A stretch of DNA of 64,000 bases from Candidatus Altimarinota bacterium (GCA_020629795.1 JAHDCR010000003.1:4778-68777); one strand, 5' to 3'; positions 41,296-51,287 are shown, counted from the stretch's first letter. Notes: a model not told the origin generated them from the letters alone. Translations and numbers: made by a program.

Positions 41296-43117
41296 AATCT
41301 TCATCAATTTCTACTCTGAGAGAGAGCTCTTCGAGCATATCTTCTTCAACCGCAATTGGAGAGTTCATCATTGCATCCTGCGCTTTACCAGATTTTGGAA
41401 ATGCGTAAATATCTCTGATATTATTTTCATTGAGGTATATCATCATAAGTCTATCAAATCCTATTGCAAATCAACCATGTGGAGGAACTCAATATTGGAA
41501 TGCTTCATATACGGCTCCAAATTTTTCTTTTACCTCTTCTGCGCTTCGACCAACTGTTTCAAAAGCCTTTACTAATGAGTTAATATCATGATTTCTAATT
41601 GCTCCTGAAAGTATCTCATATCCATTACACGCGAGGTCGTATTGGTACCCGATAACATCGAGTAAGTCATCACCTGTTTTATCAAAGTCAGATGGTCCAC
41701 CTTGAGGCATTGAGAATGGATTGTGTTCAAAATCTATTTTTCCTGTTACTTCATCTTTTTCAAAAATTGGGAAATCAGTTATCCAACAAAAAGAAATTTT
41801 TGTTGGGTCTTGAAGTTCTAGCATTTCAGCGAGATGTACTCTAAATCTTCCCATATAGTTACAAACGAGATCTCGCTCCCCTGCTCCAAAAAATATTACG
41901 TCTCAAACCTGAAGCTCTGTTCTATCTACGATTTCTTGTAGATCTGATTCCTCAAAAAATTTATTGAGTGGTCCTTTCAGTCCATCTTCTTTCATTTGAA
42001 AATATCCAAGCCCTCCAGCTCCAAATTTACGAACATAGCTCTCAAATCATTTCATTTGAGTTTTTGAAAATACAAGGTCTCCACCTGTAACTTTCATAGC
42101 TTTGATTCTATTTGTATCAGTATCTGATGCTATAGATGAAAATATTTCATTTGATGATCTCGCAAATATATCGGCAACATCTACAAGCTGCATTCCATAG
42201 CGTAGATCAGGTTTATCGCTCCCATATTTTTCAATAGCATCGTGATGCGTGAGAGTAAAGAATTTTCATTTTTCTCTTACTATATCTTTTCCAGATGTTT
42301 GAGTAAGAACTTCTTGATCAGAGAGATCTTTTGTTATATCTAAAAGAAAATCTTCTACAAGAGTAAATACATCCTCCTGTTCCACGAAACTCATTTCACA
42401 ATCAATTTGATAGAAATCACCTGCATGTCTATCTGCTCTTGGATCCTCGTCTCTAAAACAAGGAGCTATTTGGAAATATTTATCTATTCCTCCAACCATA
42501 AGGAGCTGTTTAAACTGTTGTGGAGCTTGCGGGAGCGCGTAAAACGTTCCTGGATTGAGTCTGCTTGGCACGAGGAAATCTCTTGCTCCTTCTGGAGATG
42601 AATTCGCTAAAATTGGAGTTTGCACATCGAGAAAATCTCTTGCAGTAAACCAGTTTCGAGTATAGGTCGTCATAGTTGACCTGAACTTTATAAAGTCCTG
42701 GATTTTTTTTGTTCTAATATCAAGATATCTATATTTGAGCCTAATTTCTTCATTAGCAGTATCACCATGACCATCAAGCTCAAATGGAGGAGTTTTTGCT
42801 TTTGAAATAAGTTCTACATTATGAACAATAACTTCTATTTCTCCAGTATGCATTTTAGGATTCGCTTGCCCCTCTGGTCTTGATCTCACAGTTCCAGTTG
42901 CTTTCACAACATATTCAGATCTAAATCCGTCAGCAGTTTCCCATGCCTGTTTATTATCCTCAGGATCAAATACAATTTGCGTCAGACCATATCTATCTCT
43001 GAGGTCTATAAATATAATCCCTCCGTGATCACGTCTGTTACTCACCCAACCTGAAAGAGTAACTTCCTCTCCAATATTTTTTGCAGTGAGCTGACTACAT
43101 GTATGACTTCTATGCAT
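41294..43117 (-). CDS. aspS: aspartyl-tRNA synthetase (bacterial type)
   Basis: A 607-residue class IIb synthetase. Domains: N-terminal OB fold ([20 protein letters not shown]), motif 2 ([17 protein letters not shown]), the GAD insertion domain, and motif 3 ([14 protein letters not shown]). Since gatB and gatC are present, it may be non-discriminating and also charge tRNA-Asn (inference). A T-box-like leader lies directly upstream. Confidence 0.97.
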
Positions 43118-43139
43118 AGTATTATGTTTAGTTTTTAAA

Positions 43140-43342
43140 AATTAAAAAAGCACATGAATATATAAAATATATCGCATGTGCTTTCGGTTTGTAGTATCTA
43201 CAAAAGGTGCCACCTAAAGCTAATTCTTCATTTAATTTTGATATCAGAGATTTTAAACTCTGGAAGGTTCTACTAAGAATTATCCGTTCTTCCCTCTAGC
43301 ATCGCAGGTGTTAGTTGCTCAAGTGCTCTTAAAAACTATTTT
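43140..43342 (-). promoter_or_regulatory. T-box riboswitch candidate controlling aspS
   Basis: Minus-strand leader. The T-box bulge UGGCACC (43214-43206 region, within aggtggcacc) matches the consensus UGGNACC exactly. It is flanked by helix A1 (gcuuuagg with ccgaaagc) and helix A2 (uuuguag-aua-cuacaaa), the classical antiterminator. The 3' half of A1 (aaagc) is also the 5' foot of a terminator aaagcacaug...caugugcuuuuuu (about 43146-43183), so the two structures exclude each other. The variable base C would pair with discriminator G73, as in tRNA-Asp. The Stem I is short and I could not place the specifier codon. Confidence 0.75.
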
Positions 43343-43344
43343 AT

Positions 43345-43372
43345 ATATTTATTGTAAATTGCAATACAATTA
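43345..43372 (-). promoter_or_regulatory. promoter of the aspS leader
   Basis: On the minus strand TTGTAT, an 18-nt spacer, then TATAAA, placing transcription start at about 43340, directly before the T-box-like leader and downstream of the pilin-like gene's stop. Confidence 0.5.
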
Positions 43373-43382
43373 AATATTATTT

Positions 43383-44285
43383 TTAAATTACTGATATAGA
43401 TTCATGTATCTCATATATATCTCCCTGTTCTGATATAAAATAAAAATCCGTCTCTCAAATACACTGTATTAACAATCTAGCATTGAATTCTGAATTAGAA
43501 TATATTTCGTCTTTAAAATCAGAGATAGATTCAGTACTGGTTTTAGCGATATTGCTTACCTCAGAGAGATCTATGACAAATAAGCTATCGCTTCTTCAGA
43601 AACAAACCCGTGTATGATTTTGAGTAGGTTTGAGCGTAGGATTACTAAAATCTGCACTATTGTACTGATAAGCTCTATGAATCTTTGATCCAGTTCAAGA
43701 AACTACAATGGCATCATTAAAATAAACATCTATTAAATCACTATCTGATAATATATCATATTCACTGATACCTGTTGAAATTTCATTCACTGGTAGGTTA
43801 TCTAAATTTCTAAGTATAATTCAAATTTTTTTTCCATAATTTATTGGATATCTATCTTCATAATTGACTGCATATATAGTATTTTGAAAAGATACATTGT
43901 TCTCCTCCAAAAAAGCTAAAACTTGAAATTCTCTTCTATCTTTACTGAGAGAATAAAGATAATAACTATCATCTTTGGGGTCTTTTCATCCGTTCGTATA
44001 ATCTATAGTTTCAAGGACATCAACTCAGAGCTCTCATTGGTAAGCAATAACTGTTCAACTTGCAGTAATATCTATCTTATTATCTGGAAGAGGAAGCGTC
44101 TTGCTGGCTGAATATACTTGCAGTGAGTCACTTAATTTAGTAAGTTGTGAAATCCTGTTACTATCTCTTGCTCATGTTAAATATCAACTATATGATACGA
44201 ATCATACGGTAGAAAGTATTCATACTATCGTAATGACAACGATGAGCTCAACGAGCGTGAATGCCTTAATTTTAATAGTTTGCAT
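43383..44285 (-). CDS. type IV pilin-like protein (paralogue of the 23873-25513 gene)
   Basis: A 300-residue protein with an N-terminal prepilin sequence MQTIKIKA, then FTLVELIVVITIVGILSTVG. Unlike its paralogue it has Ala instead of Gly at the cleavage position -1, which is unusual and may reduce processing. The next 140 residues closely match the paralogue (SDSLQVYSASKTLPLPD, DYTNGGKDPKDDSYY). The C-terminal part is shorter and diverges. The start codon abuts a hairpin almost identical to that before the other pilin. Export and pilus function are inferred from the N-terminus. Confidence 0.8.
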
Positions 44286-44328
44286 AAAAAAACCTTATAA
44301 ATATTACATATATTTATAAGGTTTTTTT
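44286..44328 (-). terminator. hairpin abutting the second pilin start codon
   Basis: Perfect 18-bp arms (aaaaaaaccttataaata and complement) with a 7-nt loop, ending at the base before the ATG. Same core (ccttataaata) as the 25516-25554 hairpin, with the G-C pair next to the core replaced by A-T. Likely also terminates the esterase transcript. Confidence 0.7.
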
Positions 44329-44367
44329 TGTTTTTATAAAAGTTTTTAAATATTGACGATAGAATAT

Positions 44368-45702
44368 TTATCTTCTTGCAAAATCATCAACATCCATAAA
44401 GAAATCTAAAATATCATCTCCTCCATTTTTAGGCCAACTATGCCTATCATTTCCATAGGTATCATAATCATTACAAAATAGTACCGTATTTCATGGGGTA
44501 CATGAAGTCTTTTGAACACAGCTTCGTATATCCCCTATTTGAGTGTTTATTTCATTATCACTACAATAGTTTTGAGCACTTTTAAGTCTATAAGCTCATT
44601 GACCACCTGCATATGATGCAAGTGGATCTCACTCTAGATGCGTAATAAGACTCGCAACAGGACCACTACAATCTCCATTAAATCCAGAACTTGCCACTCA
44701 AGCCATTGCTCTAATTACATTTCATCTTTGACATGAAACTTTATTACTCATATATGAACCAAGTGAGTGACCTACCGTAAATATTGCATCTCTGTCAATA
44801 CATAGTTTTTCAGTTAATTCTGATACTATTGCATCAAAAAACTCAATATTTGCATATTGAGACCAGCTATATGGTCCTGGTCACATACCTGCAGGGTATG
44901 CTACTACAAAGTCAGATTGTTGTGATCCATAACTTCCTCCTCATAATTTCATATAATCACGTACCATCGTATTACTATTTGTTCTTCCGTGAAATGCAAT
45001 CACTAAAGGTGTTTGTTTTCACGCTTGCATGCCAGGTGGTACATAGAGTAAATAATTTCTATCCAATCCAGAAACAATTCTATTATAAGAGCCAGAAGTA
45101 ATATCTGGAGAAATACTACATCAGACACTCGCGTAATCAACTGATTCTCATTTTGATACTTGCATCATCCTATTGATTAAATCTGCAGCTTGACCACGAT
45201 TAATAAATCTATCTTTTGAGTAGCTATGAATTGGCATAAGATTATTAATATGAGCATAAGCTTGATATTTTTCATACCACTCATCTCATTCACCTAATGC
45301 TTCTACATCTACATCAAAGGCTCTTGTAGCAAATGCTATAGCCTCAAGCGCAGTGACGCTTCATCCTGGCTTAAATCGACCATCCTCATATCATTTTGTA
45401 ATTCATAACTCGGCTGCGCTACAAGCATATTTTGCTTGCCAATCATTGAGATTAATATCTGAAAAACAAGATATTTCAGGTTCTCAGGTATCAATATTTG
45501 CGGTATTCATTATTATTTTTAGTATTTCAGCTCTTGAAATACTATCTCTGGGCATATAGTTACCATCACCAACTCATGAAATTATTCATAGATTTTTTAG
45601 TTCTAGAATTGATTCTTTATAAAAATTATCTCATACATCATTAAATGCTCATACTTGTCAGGTCATTAATATTGCCATAGCAACTAAGAAAAACTTTTTC
45701 AT
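44368..45702 (-). CDS. SLH-domain anchored secreted esterase (PHB-depolymerase/LpqC-like)
   Basis: A 444-residue exported protein. Order: signal peptide (MKKFFLVAMAILMTGQVGA); SLH-type repeats (NDVGDNFYKESILELKNLGI, CFSDINLNDWQAKYACSAAE, GYEDGRFKPGGSVTALEAI); then an alpha/beta hydrolase with NYLLYVPPGMQ, PLVIAFHGR (oxyanion), GHSLGS carrying nucleophile Ser313, and a late His in NDRHSWP. This layout matches extracellular PHB depolymerase/feruloyl-esterase-like enzymes. SLH repeats suggest cell-wall attachment. True substrate unknown (plant esters, polyester or host glycan esters). Confidence 0.85.
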
Positions 45703-45753
45703 ATTATATTGGATTATCTGTAGAATATAAAAACATATATTCTTACATAAATA

Positions 45754-45790
45754 AAAAGTTCCTTATATATTATAAGAAACTTTTTTATAG
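45754..45790 (-). terminator. terminator of lexA
   Basis: Stem aaaaagtt.c.cttata/tataagaaactttttt between the lexA stop and the esterase start. Confidence 0.65.
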
Positions 45791-45809
45791 GGAGAAAAGT
45801 TTAAGGTGA

Positions 45810-46439
45810 TTAAAAGGTGAAGACATCTACTACTTTCCCACTAGCTCGTACGTTATCATGCTCTGAGAGTATAATGGGAGTATGATGCTCGTCTGAAGAG
45901 TTTGGTATGAGATATACTTGATTTGCATTTTTCTTATATTTTTTAAGTGTTGCTCAACCATCTACTTCAAAGAGAAATGCATCTGATTCATTCAAACTAA
46001 TATTACTTTTTTCTATCAAAACATAACTTCCATTATCAATTGTTTTACCATTTACTACCTGCTGATCCATACTCGTACCTGATACTCTGAGTACAAAATG
46101 ATTTTTTCCATCTCATGAAATAATACTCTTAGAAATAGGAAGTGTTCCATAATCATTTGCCTCTGCTACTGCCAGAGGAGTTCAAGCATTTGCGTATCCT
46201 AAAATTGGTATATTCATAGTTGTTTGCATACCAATAGAATTTCAGAGTCTGATACTTCTATATCATTCACCTCTCGAAAGAAATCATTTCTTTTCAAGTA
46301 CTTCAAGATACTGTGTCACTCATCTCTTAGATTTTTGATGAAGAAGATTTTTTAGTTCTTCGATAGTAGGAGATTTCCCATATCTACTCGTAAAATCAGT
46401 AATGACATCAAGAGCATGTTGTTGTTTTTCCGTAAGCAT
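45810..46439 (-). CDS. lexA: LexA repressor (SOS regulator, S24 peptidase)
   Basis: A 209-residue protein. N-terminal winged helix (MLTEKQQHALDVITDFTSRY, SPTIEELKNLL, RGVTQYLEVLEKKGFLSR), the autocleavage site A85-G86 (GYANAGTP), catalytic Ser123 (SGTSMDQQ) and Lys166 (GGATLKKY). It represses DNA-damage genes until RecA-stimulated self-cleavage. A palindrome in its own promoter (46458-46485) suggests autoregulation. Divergent from a PhnA-like gene. Confidence 0.94.
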
Positions 46440-46457
46440 AATTTAATATTTATTTAA

Positions 46458-46485
46458 TATATACTGTATATAAACAGAGTATATA
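46458..46485. promoter_or_regulatory. candidate LexA operator in the lexA promoter
   Basis: TATATACT at 46458-46465 and AGTATATA at 46478-46485 form an inverted repeat; between them lie CTGT and ACAG half-sites (46464-46477), spaced 6 nt instead of the 8 nt of the E. coli SOS box. The odd palindrome TATATAC-T-GTATATA is shared with 50818-50836. Confidence 0.6.
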
Positions 46486-46510
46486 TTTTTTAGAGGGAGT
46501 CAATAAAAAA

Positions 46511-46538
46511 TTGCAGAAAAATATCTTGCGTGTATTCT
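46511..46538 (+). promoter_or_regulatory. promoter of the PhnA-like operon
   Basis: TTGCAG at 46511-46516 and TATTCT at 46533-46538, 16-nt spacer, leading into the PhnA-like gene. Confidence 0.6.
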
Positions 46539-46564
46539 AGAGGAAATATTTTTTAAAATCATAT

Positions 46565-46816
46565 ATGGCTAAAAAGGTAAAAGATATCTCATGGCTACTT
46601 GAGGATGATAATACATCAACATCTCAGAGCGTAGATGCTCATGGAGTAGAATTGGAATCTTGAGATAGCGTTATAGCAATCAAGGACCTAAAAGTAAAAT
46701 GATACAGTAACATCAAAAGAGGAGATGTATTTAAAAATATTCGTCTCACTGACGATAGTGAACTTATAGAGTCATGAAAAATGGTTTTAAGAACTGAGTT
46801 TTTTAAAAAGAAATAA
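46565..46816 (+). CDS. PhnA-like (YjdM) small protein
   Basis: An 83-residue protein. The C-terminal half, HGVELESGDSVIAIKDLKVK then GYSNIKRGDVFKNIRLTDD and KMVLRTEFFKK, matches the PhnA/YjdM domain. The N-terminal zinc ribbon of full-length YjdM is absent. Despite the name, this family is not shown to act in phosphonate use; role unknown. Its stop overlaps the next ATG (TAATG), so it heads an operon with the spermidine-synthase-like gene. Confidence 0.82.
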
Positions 46817-48309
46817 TGAATACAAAAATTGATTACCGGCCAGAAATACTTTCTTTTGCTTCATGAGCGTGAGTAATGATATTTGAACTATTAGGCTCAC
46901 GAATACTTGGACCCTATGTTTGAACCTCTCTATTTATTTGGACTGGACTTATTGCAATAGTGCTTTGAGCTCTCGCTCTGTGATATTATATCTGATGAAA
47001 ATATGCAGATTCTTGAGCAGATATGAAGAGTCTCTCTCGCATTCTTATAGTGATTTCACTCTCAATAATTATTCTTATATGAGTAAAAACTCCTGTATTA
47101 ATTTTTGTTGTTTCTCTAGGATTATCGCTTAAAATAAGCTCTCTAATCCTAGTTACGTTACTTTTTAGTCCAACAAGTTACCTCCTGGGTATGATTGCTC
47201 CCATAGTAACAAAAATACGTATAACAGAACTTGAAAGTAGTTGAGCTGCTGTTTGAAAAATATCTAGTTTATGAACTATTGGTAGTATCGTATGAACACT
47301 TTGAGCTGGTTTTTTTCTGATTCCATTTTTTGGAATAAATATGCTTTTATTGCTACTCGCATTTACATGTTTGGTATTATCATATATGTGTGAATCAAAA
47401 AAGTACTTCTTATGGCAATTTATAATACTAGTGAGTTTGATTATAGTATTTTCCGGAGCACGAATCACGCAAGTTACTCTTGCTGCAAATAATACATTTA
47501 TTTATGAGACACCGTATTCTCACATAGAGATATCTGAACGTTTTGAAGACTCAGTTATACCGGCTAAGATAAGAGATCTCAAAATAGATAATGTGACACA
47601 TGCTGGAATGTATCTAGAAAGTAATAATTTAGTGTACCCATATACGAGGTACTATCATCTTTTTGACACGCTCTTACCACAGGCAAAAAATATGCTCATG
47701 CTGTGAGGATCTGCATACTCATTTCCAAAAAGCTTTTTGGATACCTATCCAGAAAAATATCTCGATGTAGTAGAGATTGATGAGATGGCAACTCAGATTG
47801 CAAGAAAACATTTTCGTCTGGTAGATGATGAAAGACTTACTATATATCATCAAGATGCTAGAGTATATCTCAACAACTCCAGAAAAAAATATGATGCAAT
47901 ACTTTGAGATGCTTTTGGGTCATACCTTTCAATCCCCTATCAGCTTACAACACTAGAAACCGTACAGAGAAAATACGATATGCTAGAAGATAACTGAGTG
48001 GTAATACTCAATATAATAGCAAGCCTAGAGTGAAATAAAGCAAAATTTTTAGAATCAGAATATAAGACTTATAAGCAAGTATTTCCAGAGGTTTTCATAC
48101 TCCCCGTGAGAGATCAATTTGACAGTTTGAGAACACAAAACATAATACTTATAGCAGCAAAAAATCCAGATGCTCTCAATTATATAACATCAAATGATGA
48201 GCATATTAACTACTTGTCTCGAAAACGTTTTGTTAATCTACCTGAAGATACTCAAATATTAACCGATGATTTTGCTCCTGTAGATTATTATATATCGCAA
48301 TTACAATAA
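46816..48309 (+). CDS. membrane-fused spermidine synthase-like protein
   Basis: A 497-residue protein: seven or so transmembrane helices (residues about 10-215) joined to a C-terminal SpeE-like Rossmann domain. Seen in the latter: SHIEISERFED, NMLMLGGSAYSFPK (SAM/dcSAM loop, TGA glycines), LDVVEIDEMATQIARKHF, IYHQDARVYLNNSRKKYDAI and LGDAFGSYLSIP. Such fused transporter/spermidine synthase proteins are widespread; whether they make polyamines or another aminopropylated product is open. Translationally coupled to the PhnA-like gene. Confidence 0.85.
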
Positions 48310-48333
48310 TATATTTCCTTAAAAATAAAAAAA

Positions 48334-48918
48334 ATGGAAAACGAAAACAACACTCAGAGTACCGTATATGAGCAAGACATGTGAAAACTTCAAGCCGAAA
48401 AGACTTGAATATTTACAGCATCATCTCTCAGTAAAATACTACCTGCTGTACTATGTATCCTTGTAGCTTGATGGTATCTCAATTGATATCTCGCATGAGA
48501 AAAAGCAGATGCATTTATAGAGATTTATAATCCAAATATAAATTCTATTGCTGAAGATATGACTCTCATTTGAGAAAACTTTCAGAATGTATCACAATAC
48601 TATATTCAGGCTGCAAATGATTCTGACTTAAGTGAAAATACCATAGCTAGTATGGATTTAGAGGCAGAAAAAATGCTTGCAGCAAATGATAAAATATATG
48701 AAAGAGTAACTACAGCTGTAACAAACATAGAAACTCAGGCATGTCCAATGCTAGAACATGCAATGACAGAGTGTTTAGATTTTATACTGCTCTATAGAGA
48801 TATGATTGCAGCTTTTTCAAGTGATAACTATGAGCAGGCAAATAGTATTTGAAGTGATATGGTTGAAAAATCTAATGCGTTTGTTCAAGCAGTCAAAAAA
48901 GATAATATAGTGTTTTAA
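48334..48918 (+). CDS. membrane-anchored hypothetical protein
   Basis: A 194-residue protein, not recognised. One transmembrane helix near residues 35-52 (ILPAVLCILVAGWYLNGYL) and an extracytoplasmic helical domain with two cysteines (ACPMLEHAMTECLDF) that could form a disulfide. The helical repeats recall LemA-like or sensor domains, but no family motif is evident. Third gene of the PhnA-like operon; ends in a perfect two-way palindrome. Confidence 0.65.
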
Positions 48919-48920
48919 AC

Positions 48921-48954
48921 AATAAAGCTCTTAGCATATGCTAAGAGCTTTATT
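48921..48954. terminator. two-way terminator (34-nt perfect palindrome)
   Basis: Seventeen-bp arms with no spacer (aataaagctcttagcat and complement) between convergent genes. Confidence 0.88.
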
Positions 48955-49599
48955 TTATAGGACTTTTGTAATTTTTCCTTCAGGATTTTTTCATCATCTT
49001 TTAATTATCTGAACTTCTACTCTATCTCAATCTTGAGCATATCACTTACGAGATCCAGCTATAAATATATCTCCTGAAGTATCATCCGGTTTTACAAAAC
49101 CAAATCTATCATTATCTGAATATATTCACTCCAAGAGCTCCATATCATTTCCAAGTACTTCGATCACGATTGCTTCATCTTTTCCTTTGAATTCATATAC
49201 TTCAGCTCGCACTCTATCACCATCTCTGGCTCCATTTTTTTTGAGTCCGTATACAAAGTATCCGTTTTCTTTGCCCTCTACGTCTACAAATCAAAAATTC
49301 CCATCTCATCAGCTATACACTCACTCGACGATTTCTTTTATTTCTCGCTTTGGTTTTCCATAGTCTTCCTCTTTATTTTTTCCAGAAAATACTTCTAAAA
49401 TTTTTGCTTCTGGTTTTTTCCCACTGACTCTATCCATAACCTCTGCTGCAACTCTCTTTCCATCTGTAGCACCGGAAAAATTATTTTTATGTACAAAAAA
49501 ATCACCTCCCCAATACTCTCTATCATCAGGGATTACAAATCAAAAGTCTCATTTTTTACACTGAAATTTTCATAGGATTCTTTCTGGTTTTCTTGGCAT
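48955..49599 (-). CDS. three tandem RNase R-type OB/cold-shock domains, no nuclease domain
   Basis: A 214-residue protein made of three similar units, each with an FGFV-like strand, an acidic/aromatic DxFV or DIFI strand and a GxRV-E pattern: (1) KKGDFGFVIPDDREYW, DFFVHKNN, DGKRVAAEV; (2) GDGNFGFVDVEGKEN, YFVYGLKK, DGDRVRAEV; (3) DNDRFGFVKPDDTSG, DIFIAGSRK, AQDGDRVEVQI. This is the N-terminal RNB-OB/CSD module of RNase R, but the catalytic RNB domain is absent. It is likely a single-stranded RNA binder or chaperone (inference). Glycines in FGFV are often TGA. Confidence 0.75.
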
Positions 49600-49758
49600 A
49601 TATATTTCTAAAAATTATTACTCGCAGTATAGAGAATAAATATTAAATTTCAATGAATAATCTATGAAATAATGTATAATATATTTTTCTTACACAATTC
49701 TTAATATAAATCATTAACATTTAAAAGCTGACAAATATTTTATTTACTAGATTAAATT

Positions 49759-50040
49759 ATGTGAGCAAATCCAACGTACATACGGCTCAGAAATAAACTT
49801 GATGCAGACATCTCTCTCGCAAAGCGAGTAAAGCCATGAGATATTTGAGCGAAACTACTCGAAATTCCTGATTCTATTGCTGGTAAAACAGTAAAAGTTG
49901 AATCAGTACTCTGAAAGTACAAAAGAAAACGTTTTATAATTTCATACAAGGATCCAATTAGTGGAAATAAAAGTTTTAAAACTATTCATCCATCAAGTAT
50001 CAAATCATCATATTTTTACAAAAAAGAATCTTCTACTTAG
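49759..50040 (+). CDS. small basic protein, paralogue of 50857-51150
   Basis: A 93-residue basic protein, second codon TGA (MGANPTYIRLRNKLDAD). It shares with the 50857 gene the pattern LRNK-DAD, then KTVKVE-VLGK-KRK-FI and IHPSSI. No known family is recognised; size, charge and the VLGK/KRK strand suggest nucleic-acid binding (inference). Its last 4 nt overlap the convergent exonuclease gene. Confidence 0.65.
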
Positions 50041-50048
50041 AAGATTCT
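50025..50048. terminator. hairpin spanning two convergent stop codons
   Basis: agaatcttct-actt-agaagattct, covering the stops of the small basic protein gene and of the exonuclease gene. Confidence 0.65.
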
Positions 50049-50789
50049 TTCTGTCTCGTCCAAATCAATATATTGACGTAATCATGCAATAAGTGATGCT
50101 TTACGCTTTGCTGGAGGATTATTCATCTCAGATTCATAGAGCCAATATAAATATCCCCTATCTATATTTGCTACATCGACGAGTGACCTTCATTTATATT
50201 TTCCAAATTTTAAAAGTTTCATAGGCTTTACATCATGTGTGATACTATACATAACTTTGTGAGGATCTTCACCAGGATACCTGTCTTCTATTTTTTTATA
50301 TAAATATCTATACAGCCAATAAAGCACTATAGTGTCATAGAGAGCAGAGTGAGCGTATCCAGTAAGCGTATCATCGCTATTAAGAGCTTCTAAATCTAGG
50401 TATTCTTTCAAAAATTGCAGTCCAAACTTTGGGACTCAATCTGGCCTGAGTATTTTTCTCGCTACTTTGCAGGTACAAATATATTTTTCTATATGAACTC
50501 ACTCATTCGCTAATATAGCTGTATCAAATGGAGCATGATGGGCAATAAGTATTTCATCATTATCAAGTCTTTTTTGAAGCTCTTTATATGCATCAGAACT
50601 TTTAAAGTTAGGTTTATCAGCTACCATATCAGGAGTTATCCTGTGTACTGCAATACATCCTGGCTGTATATATGACTCAGGATTTATAAGCCACTCTTGC
50701 CTGTAAGCTTCGTCAACAATAGCAACTTGAACTATTTTGCCATCGCGACTTCCAGCAGAAGTTTCTGTATCTAAACAAAAAGTTTTCAT
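50037..50789 (-). CDS. DEDDh 3'-5' exonuclease with DUF3820-like tail (ExoX-like)
   Basis: A 250-residue protein. DnaQ-type exonuclease motifs: Exo I FCLDTETSAG, Exo II HHAPFDTAILANE, and Exo III GYAHSALYDTIVLYW (H...D), the DEDDh set. The C-terminal LLKFGKYKGRSLVDVANIDR GYLYWLYES is the DUF3820 module found after ExoX. Probably acts in repair or proofreading of single-stranded ends. Divergent from a small basic protein across a promoter region with a candidate LexA site, which suggests SOS control. Confidence 0.88.
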
Positions 50790-50817
50790 TTAAAATATTT
50801 TTTAATATAATCACTTG

Positions 50818-50836
50818 TATATATACTGTATATGTA
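50818..50836. promoter_or_regulatory. candidate LexA operator in a divergent promoter
   Basis: TATATATACTGTATATGTA shares TATATAC-T-GTATAT with the lexA operator candidate. It lies in the 67-nt gap between the exonuclease gene (minus) and the small basic protein gene (plus). Confidence 0.5.
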
Positions 50837-50856
50837 ATAAATAGCAAATAAATATT

Positions 50857-51150
50857 ATGTGAAGAAAACCAAAATTAATTAAACTACGAAATAAATCTGA
50901 TGCAGATGAGTTTCTCTCTTATGAGATTGAGCAGTGAGATGAATTTGCAAAAAAATATCCTCTACCAGCAGAACTTTCTGAAAAAACTGTAAAAGTTGAG
51001 TTTGTACTCTGAAAGCGTAAACGAAAGATCTTTATAGTATCAGAGACTAGTAATGATCAAAAACAAACTACTTTTTATAGAATACATCCCTCAAGTATAG
51101 GATTTAAATATTTTGAGGATTATGATGGTGATTTGGCTTTTAAAAAATAA
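50857..51150 (+). CDS. small basic protein, paralogue of 49759-50040
   Basis: A 97-residue protein, second codon TGA (MGRKPKLIKLRNKSDAD). Shares KTVKVE-VLGK-KRKIFI and RIHPSSI with the 49759 gene; the pair flanks the exonuclease gene. No known family. Acidic C-terminus (EDYDGDLAFKK). It probably shares the LexA-type site with the exonuclease gene (inference). Confidence 0.65.
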
Positions 51151-51173
51151 TCCTTCGTTTGAAGGATTATTTT
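51146..51173 (+). terminator. terminator of the 97-residue gene
   Basis: aataatccttc-gttt-gaaggattatt followed by T6. Confidence 0.85.
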
Positions 51174-51287
51174 TTTATTCTCAGATGGTTCTTGATGTCG
51201 TTTTATGTGAACTATTTGAGAAGATTAAAAATATGAGAATCGCAATTTAATTTTCCCTTTTTAAAATGATATTTAGTTTTTTCATAA

